64,000 nucleotides of DNA. Origin: Chloroflexota bacterium (GTDB lineage: Bacteria; Chloroflexota; UBA6077; FW602-bin22; CADDYW01). The notes beneath the pieces are model-generated. The model was not told where the DNA came from. It made no database searches and saw only the letters and a program-made list of their open reading frames with translations. Where the stretch lies: NCBI GenBank assembly GCA_021324795.1, contig JAJPIK010000102.1, positions 62,001-126,000 on the forward strand. The letters are read 5' to 3'. Both the position numbers and the translations under genes were made by a program. Positions 37,603 to 46,548 of the stretch are shown here, piece after piece. The number at the start of each line of letters is the position of its first letter. Within the stretch, counting starts at the first letter, position 1.

Positions 37603-38496
37603 CTATCCCGCCAATCCCAGCAGCGCCAGACTGTCGCGGTTGATCACCTTTTCAAACTCGTCGATTGGCACCGGCGGCAAGCCGGTACCGGCGATGGGAT
37701 CGTTCACCCGGTAAATCGCGTCCATCGTCTCCTGGGGTGTGGCCACCGGGTAATCCGAACCGAAAAGGAGCTTGTCGAGCACGCCCCATTCGGTGGCCAG
37801 CCGCATGCCATTGTAGTATTGCCAGGGACGGTAGAAGTTGGCGGAGATGTCGGCGTAGACGTTCGGGTGCTTACGGATGACCGCGATACAGTCGGCATGC
37901 CAAGGATGTGCCAGGTGGGCCAGGATAATCTTCAGGTCCGGAAACGCCATCGCCACCCGGTCGATGTGTCGAGGGTGGGCGAAGTCCAGGTCGGCGTGAC
38001 GGACCGGCGAGGTACCCTGGTGAAAGAGAATGGGGAGCTTGAGCTCCGCGGCGCGTCGGTAGATCCGGAAGGCATCTTCCCCCAGTGGATCAAAATTCTG
38101 GTAATTCGGCCCCAGCTTGATTCCTCGCAAGCCCAGGTCGCCAGTCGCCCGCTCAATCTCGGCAAGTGCACATGGGTCGCGCGGGTGAACGGCGAGGAAG
38201 CCGATGATCTTGTCCGGATAGGCCCGAATCAGCGCGGCGGCCTCGTCATTGAGCTCACGAGCCGGCGCCACTGGCCCAACCGGCTCGGTTGGATCCTCCG
38301 GCGGAGGTGCAGCGATGTTGAAGCAGATCGCCTTGTCGACGGTCTCCATTGCCCGCAGATAATCGTCCCAGGTATAAGCGCCCGGATTCTGCTGGCCCGG
38401 ACGCATCGGCGCCATGTCCGGTCGGTTGAAGCCCGCTACCTCGACTTCCGGTCGGGTGCGGTAACGCGGAGTATGGGTGTGAACGTCGACGATCAC
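37603..38496 (-). CDS. Amidohydrolase family protein (TIM-barrel, amidohydrolase-2)
   Basis: MIVDVHTHTP..., PDLKIILAHLAHPWHADCIAVIRKHPNVYADISA, LLFGSDYPVATPQE. Confidence 0.9.
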   Translation of the reverse strand: MIVDVHTHTPRYRTRPEVEVAGFNRPDMAPMRPGQQNPGAYTWDDYLRAMETVDKAICFNIAAPPPEDPTEPVGPVAPARELNDEAAALIRAYPDKIIGFLAVHPRDPCALAEIERATGDLGLRGIKLGPNYQNFDPLGEDAFRIYRRAAELKLPILFHQGTSPVRHADLDFAHPRHIDRVAMAFPDLKIILAHLAHPWHADCIAVIRKHPNVYADISANFYRPWQYYNGMRLATEWGVLDKLLFGSDYPVATPQETMDAIYRVNDPIAGTGLPPVPIDEFEKVINRDSLALLGLAG

Positions 38497-38632
38497 GGAG
38501 CAGCACCTCGCTGTACATTGTTAGGAATATCATAACCCGCTGAAGGCCAGACCGTCATCCCCGAGAACAACCCTTGTGGTAAGATTCAGGGGCGTGGCAG
38601 CGCTCGATCTTCCCTGACATTGGAGCAAGCCC

Positions 38633-39238
38633 ATGGGTAATGTCTACGACCAGATTGATGAGAAGTTAGTCGCCTGGATTGGCCAGCAGCATCTGTTCTT
38701 CGTCGCGACGGCGGCGCGCGCAGACCACGGACACGTCAACGTCTCGCCCAAGGGACCGATAGGGAGTCTACGTATCCTCGGACCACGGCGAGTCGCCTAC
38801 CTCGATCTGATCGGCAGTGGCGCCGAGACCGTGGCGCACCTACGTGAGAACGGCCGCATCGTCATCATGCTCTGTGCCTTCGCAGGCCCGCCGCGCATCG
38901 TGCGCTTGCACGGCCGTGGCCAGGTCTATCAGATCGGCGAGCCGGGCTTTGCTGAGCTGAACGCCGAGCTCGACTTCACTGGCATCGCGGCGGCCCACGA
39001 CGCTTCGCGGGCGATCATCGTGATCGACGTCGACCGCATCTCCGACTCCTGCGGCTATGGTGTCCCACTCATGGCGTACCAAGGCGAGCGTCCGCAGCTC
39101 ATGGCCTGGATCGACCGCAAGCTGCAGAAGAGTGACGACGCCCTCATGGAGTACGTGGCCGAGCAGAACGCCACCAGCATCGACGGGTTACCGGCCTTCG
39201 AGCCGATGATCCTACCTCGCCACGAGATCAGGAAATAA
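38633..39238 (+). CDS. Pyridoxamine 5'-phosphate oxidase-like FMN-binding protein
   Basis: FFVATAARADHGHVNVSPKGPIGSLRILGPRRVAYLDLIGSGAETVAHLRENGRIVIMLCAF. Confidence 0.9.
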   Translation: MGNVYDQIDEKLVAWIGQQHLFFVATAARADHGHVNVSPKGPIGSLRILGPRRVAYLDLIGSGAETVAHLRENGRIVIMLCAFAGPPRIVRLHGRGQVYQIGEPGFAELNAELDFTGIAAAHDASRAIIVIDVDRISDSCGYGVPLMAYQGERPQLMAWIDRKLQKSDDALMEYVAEQNATSIDGLPAFEPMILPRHEIRK

Positions 39239-39247
39239 GAGGAGAAG

Positions 39248-39817
39248 ATGTCAGTGGCTGAGTGCTACGGCTGCGTGGTTGGGTTCAAGTGTTTGCCGTA
39301 CCCAATCGGGAATCAACACGAGCCTTTCGGAACCTGCCGAAATTGTCATTCGCATGCTTGCGGGCATCACGCTCAGAGAGACGGAAATGTCCCGGAGTTC
39401 AGATGCTTTAAGTGCGATCCACAGCTCTTGGGGGCAAGCGCCGTCGTCGGGGTTGCAACAAGAGTACCGGCTGGCTCTTCGGCTCAGCGAGTGGCTCGAA
39501 CGGTACTCTCGGGTTACCATGCGGATCTGCTGGCGAATCCTTCGTGGGCGTTCCAGCACATCGACGATTTCTTGACCCGCTGTCGCGGCTACGGAAATTC
39601 GTTGCCTGGCCCCTATCGGCGAGTGGATTATAGCGCGAGCTGGAATGACAATGATCTCCGAGATTTCCTACGCCCCCTCACCGGCTCCTCTCAGGATTTG
39701 CTGGTCTTAGCGGGCGCGATAGTGAATATCTACATACTGCCGTTTCTCCCTGGCTGGGCCAGTCCGAGCTTTGTTGCACCATACCTGCTCGACATCGCGC
39801 ACCATCTCGTACCGTGA
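39248..39817 (+). CDS. Hypothetical protein with Cys/His-rich putative zinc-binding segment
   Basis: GAGGAG RBS; CRNCHSHACGHHAQRDGNVPEFRCFKC cluster; immediately follows the PPOX-like gene. Confidence 0.55.
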   Translation: MSVAECYGCVVGFKCLPYPIGNQHEPFGTCRNCHSHACGHHAQRDGNVPEFRCFKCDPQLLGASAVVGVATRVPAGSSAQRVARTVLSGYHADLLANPSWAFQHIDDFLTRCRGYGNSLPGPYRRVDYSASWNDNDLRDFLRPLTGSSQDLLVLAGAIVNIYILPFLPGWASPSFVAPYLLDIAHHLVP

Positions 39818-39834
39818 GGCGAAGTAGGAGTGGC

Positions 39835-40392
39835 ATGGCGGAAGATCTCAGTTGGGTTCGATTCTGGCCTATTTGGCCTTCGGCAGCTTTTACCGCGAGG
39901 CGAAGGAGCAGTGGTGTGTCAGAAATTGGTGGTTGGGTGATCCATCAGCACCATGACGTTGCTGCGTTCGTCGCTACCTTTCCCGAGCACACCCGCCCCG
40001 CGAACCTTCCGAAATGGGTCGCTCTGTGCACAGGCACCACAAAGGCATATGTACGAGCGGCTGAACGACCGTACGCGGAAGGTAAGCAGATCTTTGTTTC
40101 CAAGGGGTTCATTATCGACGAAGGACAAGAAGTCTCGGTTTCCGAAACGACATTTCAGCGATATGCCATCTACCGGCTCATGCACGACCGGGATCAGATA
40201 CTTGGCTTGATTGGGCTGATCCTAGCGATTGCCGGCTATGTCGTTGATGCCTCCTTGACGGCTGGAAAGATCCATCCCTATCTGATCGTAAGCGATACCA
40301 CTCTCTTTTGGTCGCAAATAGGATCCTTCTTGGCAAAGATCGTAGGAACGGCACTCGTCTTCTGGAAGGGCTTCCTCCAGAGTGTAGGATAA
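39835..40392 (+). CDS. Hypothetical membrane-anchored protein (two C-terminal hydrophobic segments)
   Basis: ORF with ILGLIGLILAIAGYVVDASL and IGSFLAKIVGTALVFWKGFL segments; start could instead be GTG 39916 (RBS GAAGGAG). Confidence 0.5.
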   Translation: MAEDLSWVRFWPIWPSAAFTARRRSSGVSEIGGWVIHQHHDVAAFVATFPEHTRPANLPKWVALCTGTTKAYVRAAERPYAEGKQIFVSKGFIIDEGQEVSVSETTFQRYAIYRLMHDRDQILGLIGLILAIAGYVVDASLTAGKIHPYLIVSDTTLFWSQIGSFLAKIVGTALVFWKGFLQSVG

Positions 40393-40446
40393 CGAATCAC
40401 CACACTCCCGGCGCTTTTCCCACACCTTGATCAGGAGCTCCAGTAT

Positions 40447-40893
40447 CTAGTATCTATAGTAGCGATCCGAGAACTCGTCGTAGCACTGCAGGGTGAAATA
40501 GAGGATCGCCACGGAAAAGAGGATGCCGATGAGATTGAGGCTGACGAGCGAGGCGAGGAACGAGAGGACAGTTCCGGCGACGAAGAGCCGCCAGCCGCTG
40601 AGACGAAGCTTCTGAAGCGGGCGGAATGACATGGCCCAGAGGATCGGCGGCAGCAGCACGAGCCAGAAGAACGGCGTGAGGAGAAGCGCGCCGGCGAGCT
40701 CCGGCGCGCTGACGACAAAGCGGATGATCGAGAGAACGGCGGCCAGCCAGCCACCCAGGACGACCGTTAAGGCGACGCTGAGCACCGCCAGCATCGGAAG
40801 GGACCGAGCGAACTGCTCGCGCTGCTCGTAATAAATCGGCGGTCCGATCGCTTTGACCTTGCTGACGACCGCTCGCTCAAACTCGCTATACAT
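40447..40893 (-). CDS. Hypothetical multi-TM membrane protein
   Basis: 148-aa strongly hydrophobic ORF. Confidence 0.55.
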   Translation of the reverse strand: MYSEFERAVVSKVKAIGPPIYYEQREQFARSLPMLAVLSVALTVVLGGWLAAVLSIIRFVVSAPELAGALLLTPFFWLVLLPPILWAMSFRPLQKLRLSGWRLFVAGTVLSFLASLVSLNLIGILFSVAILYFTLQCYDEFSDRYYRY

Positions 40894-41090
40894 TGTCGCC
40901 TCTCGTGCTCAGCTCCAATTGCCCATGATCTTACCATCCGATCGCCACGCTCGGCAAAAACGAGCTGAGCGCAAAGGGTCAGAAGCACTGCCGTCTGGAT
41001 TGCCTCTTTCCCGCGAAGGCGGTCTGACGTACACTAGTGACTGCGTATCTTCCCTATGTATACGAGGTGGACGAAGATGGGGTTAATAGG

Positions 41091-42026
41091 ATGGGGTTAA
41101 AGGGAGAGGCGGTGATTGCCCGCACTACTCGATCCGGGCGCCTGCGGCGACGGAAGGCGATCGAAGGCTACTTGCTGATCGCCCCCTGGCTGATTGGCTT
41201 TCTTGCCTTCACCGCCGGGCCGTTGCTCGCCTCGCTCTACTACAGCTTCACCGACTACAACGTGATCCAGCCGCCGCACTGGATAGCCCTCGGGAACTAC
41301 GTCACGCTGTTCAGTCGCGATCCCCTCTTCTGGCTGTCGCTCGTCAATACCGCTTATTACGTCTTTCTCTCGGTCCCATTGAGCATGGTGTGCGGTCTCG
41401 CGGTGGCGTTGATGCTCAACCAGCGGCTGCCCGGCCTCGCAGTGCTCCGGAGCATTTATTACTTGCCTTCGGTCATGCCGGCCGTCGCGACCTCGGTCCT
41501 CTGGCTCTGGCTGCTCGATCCGAACACCGGCATCATCAACAGCGTCCTGCGTCTGATCGGGATCAACGGTCCCGGCTGGCTGGCCGATCCGAACTGGGCG
41601 AAGCCGGCCCTGGTGCTGATGTCGCTCTGGGGCTTCGGCACGGCGATGATCATTTACTTGGCGGGTTTGCAGAACATTCCTGGCGAGCTTTACGAGGCAG
41701 CAATGCTCGACGGGGCCGGCCCCTGGCAAACGTTCTGGAGCATCACTTTGCCGATGCTCTCGCCGGTGATCCTTTTCAATCTGATCATCGGTACGATCAA
41801 CTCATTCCAGGTGTTCACCGCGGCGTTCGTCATGACCGGCGGCGGACCGGTCAATGCGACCCGCTTCTACGTGCTCTATCTCTTCAACCAGGCGTTTGGC
41901 TACTTCCACATGGGAATCGCGGCGGCCATGGCCTGGTTCCTTTTCCTGATCGTGGTACTGGTCGCCTACCTGCAATTTCGCTTGATTGGGAGCCGAGTGT
42001 ATTACGAAGGGAGTACCCGGACGTAG
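41091..42026 (+). CDS. Sugar ABC transporter permease (MalF-type)
   Basis: EAA loop ELYEAAMLDGAGPWQTFWSITLPMLSPV; start at MGLKGEAV preferred over 41037. Confidence 0.9.
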   Translation: MGLKGEAVIARTTRSGRLRRRKAIEGYLLIAPWLIGFLAFTAGPLLASLYYSFTDYNVIQPPHWIALGNYVTLFSRDPLFWLSLVNTAYYVFLSVPLSMVCGLAVALMLNQRLPGLAVLRSIYYLPSVMPAVATSVLWLWLLDPNTGIINSVLRLIGINGPGWLADPNWAKPALVLMSLWGFGTAMIIYLAGLQNIPGELYEAAMLDGAGPWQTFWSITLPMLSPVILFNLIIGTINSFQVFTAAFVMTGGGPVNATRFYVLYLFNQAFGYFHMGIAAAMAWFLFLIVVLVAYLQFRLIGSRVYYEGSTRT

Positions 42027-42102
42027 GAGACAGCGGGACGAGGGACGCTCCCAGTTCGGTCCCCCTCCCTCGAACTCTCTGAGGATGAGCCCAGAGGAGG
42101 AG

Positions 42103-43002
42103 ATGAAGACAACGACGTTGCCCCGGCCGATGGCCGTTCAGAGATCACAATGGGCGAGGCGCCTGCGCTGGCGCTGGCCGAGCTACCTGCTGCGAGTCGT
42201 GGTGTTTCTCCTGGCGATCGCCGGCGCGGCGGTCATGCTTTTGCCCCTGGCTTGGCTGGTCTCGAGCTCGCTCAAGCCCGACGATCAGCTTTTTGTCTAC
42301 CCGCCGGTCTGGATCCCCCGCTACCTGAACTGGCCGAATTACGTCAACGCCTGGAACTATGCGCCCTTCGCGATGTATCTCACGAACACATTGATCATCA
42401 CCGTCTTTAGCCTGATCGGTACGCTTATCTCTTCGTCGCTCGTCGCCTATGGCTTTGCCCGGGGTCAATTCCCGGGCCGCGACCTGCTCTTTGGCATCCT
42501 GCTCAGCACGATGATGCTGCCGGGCATCGTCACGTTGATTCCCTTGTTCCTGATCTTCAAGGCCTTGAACTGGATCAATACCTTCCTGCCGCTGATCGTG
42601 CCGAGCTACTTTGCCACGCCGTTCTACGTCTTTCTGCTACGCCAGTTCTTCCTGGGTCTTCCTCGGGACCTCGACGATGCCGCCTACGTCGACGGTGCCT
42701 CGACGCTCCAGGTCTTAGTTCAGGTAATTCTGCCGCTTGCCAAGCCTGCATTGGCGAGCGTGGCGATTTTCAGCGTGACGTTCCACTGGAACGATTTTCT
42801 GGCGCCCTTGATCTACCTCAACGACCAGTCGATGTACACCTTGGCGCTTGGGCTCTACAGCTTTCTCAGCGAACACACGGCGCAATGGGGATATCTCATG
42901 GCCGCCTCGACGTTGATGATCCTGCCCATGGTGGTGCTGTTCTTCTTCGCCCAGCGCACCTTCATCCAGGGCATCGTGACGAGCGGCTTTGGCGGACGGT
43001 GA
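42103..43002 (+). CDS. Carbohydrate ABC transporter permease (MalG-type)
   Basis: EAA loop DLDDAAYVDGASTLQVLVQVILPLAKPAL; GAGGAGG RBS before ATG 42103. Confidence 0.9.
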   Translation: MKTTTLPRPMAVQRSQWARRLRWRWPSYLLRVVVFLLAIAGAAVMLLPLAWLVSSSLKPDDQLFVYPPVWIPRYLNWPNYVNAWNYAPFAMYLTNTLIITVFSLIGTLISSSLVAYGFARGQFPGRDLLFGILLSTMMLPGIVTLIPLFLIFKALNWINTFLPLIVPSYFATPFYVFLLRQFFLGLPRDLDDAAYVDGASTLQVLVQVILPLAKPALASVAIFSVTFHWNDFLAPLIYLNDQSMYTLALGLYSFLSEHTAQWGYLMAASTLMILPMVVLFFFAQRTFIQGIVTSGFGGR

Positions 43003-43138
43003 ATGGGTGGACCAGAAAGCACGAAAGGCGGGGTTCTTACCGCACGGTTTTGTGCTTTTTTTCGTGACGTTTGGTGGCCTTCGTGATCTAAACGGCTTCA
43101 AAATCACTGAGCACGCTTTATGAGAGGAGAATCGGCCA

Positions 43139-44692
43139 ATGAACCCGGGCAATGATCTTAGCGACCAGGTGACCAATATTGGGCGATTGAGTCGACGGCA
43201 GGCCCTACGTGGGTTAGGGCTTATGGGGGCATTAGGAGTGAGTGGTGCCATCTTCGTGGCTTGCGGGAGTCAGGCTGCACCGACGCCAGTTCCGCCGACA
43301 ACTGCACCGGGCAAGCCAGCCACGACGACTCCCGCTCAGGCGACGACCGCGCCGGCCACGGCGCCGACGTCGGCTGCTCAGCCGACCGCGGCTCCCACCG
43401 CCGCTCCGGCGGCCGCACCAGCCGCGGCACCGACGGTGGCTCCGGCGGCGACCGGCATGATTGGCTCGGCGTCGGCGAAAACTGTCATCACCGTTTGGCA
43501 CACCCTGGGCGGCGGACCGGACCTGACGGCCTTCCGGAGCATTCTGACGAGCTACACCAAGGCGAACACGGACGTCGCCTTCAAGCTGAGCTTTGTGCCG
43601 GGCTCCTCGGCGACCGGTCCGTACGTCGAGAAGATTACCGCGGCAATTGCCAGTGGCTCCCCGCCGGACATTTTCCACATGAATCGCCCGCCCCAGTTCG
43701 GCGCGGCTGGGGCGCTCTACGCGCTCGACGACTTCATTAAGGCCGATAAGAACTTCAACCAGGAGGACTTCTTTCCCGCGCCCTGGCAGCGAGTGACCTG
43801 GCTAGGCAAAGCGTACGGCGTTCCAGTGATCGTCGATAGCCGGGGCTATTGGATGAACAAGAAGCTGTTTCAGGAGGCTGGACTCGATCCGAGCAAGCCA
43901 CCGGCCACCTGGGACGACCTGATTACCGTCGAACAGAAATTGAGTCAGAAGGACTCCTCCGGGCACTACACTCGCTTCGGCTTCACTCCCCTCTATGGCA
44001 ACGCCCAGTTCTATTCCTACCTCTACCTGGCCGGTGGTCAGCTCCAAGATGCAAACTACAAAGTGACTTTCAACGATGACCACGGCGTCCAGGCGTTAGA
44101 GTGGCTGATCAAAGCGACCGATGCGACCGGCGGCGCCCAGATTGTCAATACCTTCGAGAACAGCTTTGCGACCGGAGCGAACGATCCCTTCCTGGCCGGG
44201 CTTGTTGCCTCGAAGATTGATGGCTGCTTTGGGCTGAGCGTGATTCATCAGTATGCGCCGAACTTCGAGTTCGCGGTAGCGCCTGAGCCGTTCCCGGCCG
44301 GTGGTCACAAGGCGACAATGGTCGGCGGCTACAACTGGAGCATCGCTAAACAGTCGAAACACGCCCAGGAGAGCTACAATTTCCTCTCCTGGTTCAGTCA
44401 GCCTGCCCAGGCGGTGATTTTCGCCCAAGCGAGCGCGAACATGCCGGCCCGGCGCTCGGCGCTCAATTCCGATTACATTCAGAAGAATCCGGAGATCAAG
44501 TTCTTCTTTGATGCCCTCTCCTACGGCGTGCCCTACAGCACCGCGCCCTGGTCCCAGGTCATGTGGGACAACGTGAACGTGACCGCGACGCAGGATGCGC
44601 TCTACAAGCGCAAGTCGCCAAAGGAGGCGCTCGACGCAGCGGCCTCGGTGGTTCAGGCCGAAGTCGACAAGTGGATAAACCAGAAGAATTGA
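43139..44692 (+). CDS. Sugar ABC transporter substrate-binding protein
   Basis: Lipobox IFVACGS, long Ala/Pro/Thr linker, family 1 SBP body (TVWHTLGGGPDLTAFRSILTSY; GVPVIVDSRGYWMNKKLFQEAGLD). Confidence 0.92.
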   Translation: MNPGNDLSDQVTNIGRLSRRQALRGLGLMGALGVSGAIFVACGSQAAPTPVPPTTAPGKPATTTPAQATTAPATAPTSAAQPTAAPTAAPAAAPAAAPTVAPAATGMIGSASAKTVITVWHTLGGGPDLTAFRSILTSYTKANTDVAFKLSFVPGSSATGPYVEKITAAIASGSPPDIFHMNRPPQFGAAGALYALDDFIKADKNFNQEDFFPAPWQRVTWLGKAYGVPVIVDSRGYWMNKKLFQEAGLDPSKPPATWDDLITVEQKLSQKDSSGHYTRFGFTPLYGNAQFYSYLYLAGGQLQDANYKVTFNDDHGVQALEWLIKATDATGGAQIVNTFENSFATGANDPFLAGLVASKIDGCFGLSVIHQYAPNFEFAVAPEPFPAGGHKATMVGGYNWSIAKQSKHAQESYNFLSWFSQPAQAVIFAQASANMPARRSALNSDYIQKNPEIKFFFDALSYGVPYSTAPWSQVMWDNVNVTATQDALYKRKSPKEALDAAASVVQAEVDKWINQKN

Positions 44693-44716
44693 ACGTGTGC
44701 TGAAGCCACGGCAAAC

Positions 44717-44765
44717 CAAGCAGCAGGGGCAGGACTGATACCACCAGTCCTGCCCCTGCTGCTTG
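44717..44765. terminator. Strong hairpin terminator between sugar ABC operon and convergent secreted-protein gene
   Basis: 20-bp perfect arms CAAGCAGCAGGGGCAGGACT / AGTCCTGCCCCTGCTGCTTG, 9-nt loop. Confidence 0.75.
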
Positions 44766-44772
44766 CAAGTTA

Positions 44773-45186
44773 TTAGCGGGTGACGAGAGGAAGGTAGATC
44801 TCATTGGGACCTCTACCTCCGCCATAGTCGTACCCGACAATCGCCGCGTAAAAGGGCATGGACGCGTACACATTGAGTGTCCCTTGAAAGCGAGCGGGCA
44901 CCTGGGGGACATCCCGCAGATGAATTGTCAGGCTACTCTGCGCGGGAACGATTGTCCAAAAACTATACGTGAACGCGCCCGGACCTGAGATGACATTCTG
45001 GACGTTCAGGGGAACGCTATTGGGATTGGTCAACTGGTAGATGGTCATCGCGCCGGAAGAAGCCGGCTGCTGGGAAGCTGCGCTCACCGTTGCAGGTGAG
45101 TTCGCTAAGCCCGTCGCAACCACGGTTGCCAGTAGCACCAGCGCCAGGAGTCTTGCCGAGAGCAGGGGGAACAATCCGCGAGTCAT
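44773..45186 (-). CDS. Small secreted protein ending in YLPLVTR
   Basis: Signal peptide MTRGLFPLLSARLLALVLLATVVATGLANSPATVSA; C-terminus NEIYLPLVTR. Confidence 0.65.
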   Translation of the reverse strand: MTRGLFPLLSARLLALVLLATVVATGLANSPATVSAASQQPASSGAMTIYQLTNPNSVPLNVQNVISGPGAFTYSFWTIVPAQSSLTIHLRDVPQVPARFQGTLNVYASMPFYAAIVGYDYGGGRGPNEIYLPLVTR

Positions 45187-45670
45187 ACAACAACACCGAT
45201 TATGATGGGATTCGGCTGGCGGTTGGGGAGGCAGGTCGAACCAGTCGTAGCGTTCGTGTGTCGTGATCGAGCTACCCGGCCGGACGCGAATTGATGCTCG
45301 CCACCATAAAGATAAAGCGGGAGAGCAAATGGAGGATAGTACTTTTATCCCAGCCAGAGGAGGCTTGGGCCGCTGTCCGAATCCTGCGTTGTACCGACGC
45401 AGCGGCTCAAAAGACGTGGGGCCAGCCATCGGGCGCCAGTATAGCATCTTGCTAAGATCAAGACATGTAAAAATTTTGTTAGAAAGCGCAGCTTATCACG
45501 TAGAACCGCTTGGACCACGAAAGACGCGAAACCACGCGGTAAAGATGGAGAGGGAGGCAGACAAGGCAGGATCGGATCAGGTAGAATCAGGCGTAACGGG
45601 CTTTGGCTGTCAGCCAACACACGCACCTGGCCTTTTATCTGATTTAATTCCAGACGGAATCGGCAGGCAG

Positions 45671-45703
45671 CCCTCACCCTAACCCTCTTCCAGAGGGAGA
45701 GGG
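45671..45703. repeat. Copy of the palindromic element, 5' of the isomerase gene at 45725
   Basis: CCCTCACCCTAACCCTCTTCCAGAGGGAGAGGG. Confidence 0.65.
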
Positions 45704-45724
45704 AATCGAGTGCAGGAGAGAGCG

Positions 45725-46492
45725 ATGCACATCGGCGTTTGTCATTCGGTGACCCTCCCGGGGGAATGGGAGGAGGCGATCGTGGAGGCGGGAGCGCTTG
45801 GGTTCGAAGGAATCGAGCTTTTTCTGCGTCCGAACACGATGGCCGAGCTGATGGACCATCCGGAGCGAGCTGGGGCCCTGCGTGAGGCAGCAAAGCGCGC
45901 GGGAGTCGCGCTACCATCGCTCGCTCTCGTCATCTTTGGCCAGGAATGGCGTTTGAGCGATCCAAACCCGAACGCTCGAGAAGCGACGGTGGAGAAAGTG
46001 CGCATCGGCATTCAACGCTGCGCAGAGCTCGGGGGCAAGGTCGTGCTCCTCACCGGAGCCGCCGCGTTGGATGATCCCCCGGCGGTCGAGGCGTACCTGA
46101 CGTCGCTTCGGGAGCTGGCGGGGACTGCGGCCGAGCTAGGCGTTCGTCTCGGGATCGAAACCGGGTACAGCGCGGACGAAACGCGCGACATCCTCGCCCG
46201 CGTCGGCAGTCCCTGGGTCGGCGATTACTTCGACACCGGGAACGCTGCGGGGCGAGGGCGAGACCCGGTAGCAGAGATTCGGAACCGGCGCGGTCTGATC
46301 TTCCAGATGCACGTCAAGGGCGTGCGTGGGACAGACCTGGACGAGGGGACGGTGGATCTGACCGGTGTAAGCCAAGCCTTGCGCGAGACCGGCTACGACG
46401 GCTGGCTCATGCTGGAGACGCGGGCCAGCGACGCGCCACGGGAAGCCGCTCGGAAGAACCTGGCCACCTTGCGTCAGCACCTCGGCGTCTAG
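45725..46492 (+). CDS. Sugar phosphate isomerase/epimerase
   Basis: TIM barrel AP_endonuc_2 type: GFEGIELFLRP..., LGIETGYSADETRDILARVGSPWVGDYFDTGNAAGRG, MHVKGVRGTDLDEG. Confidence 0.85.
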   Translation: MHIGVCHSVTLPGEWEEAIVEAGALGFEGIELFLRPNTMAELMDHPERAGALREAAKRAGVALPSLALVIFGQEWRLSDPNPNAREATVEKVRIGIQRCAELGGKVVLLTGAAALDDPPAVEAYLTSLRELAGTAAELGVRLGIETGYSADETRDILARVGSPWVGDYFDTGNAAGRGRDPVAEIRNRRGLIFQMHVKGVRGTDLDEGTVDLTGVSQALRETGYDGWLMLETRASDAPREAARKNLATLRQHLGV

Positions 46493-46504
46493 ATCTCAAT
46501 GACC

Positions 46505-46541
46505 AAAGCGTTTGGGTTGGCCAAGTCAACCCAAACGCTTT
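46505..46541. terminator. Bidirectional hairpin terminator between convergent isomerase genes
   Basis: 15-bp perfect arms AAAGCGTTTGGGTTG / CAACCCAAACGCTTT, 7-nt loop. Confidence 0.8.
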
Positions 46542-46548
46542 CTTGGGA

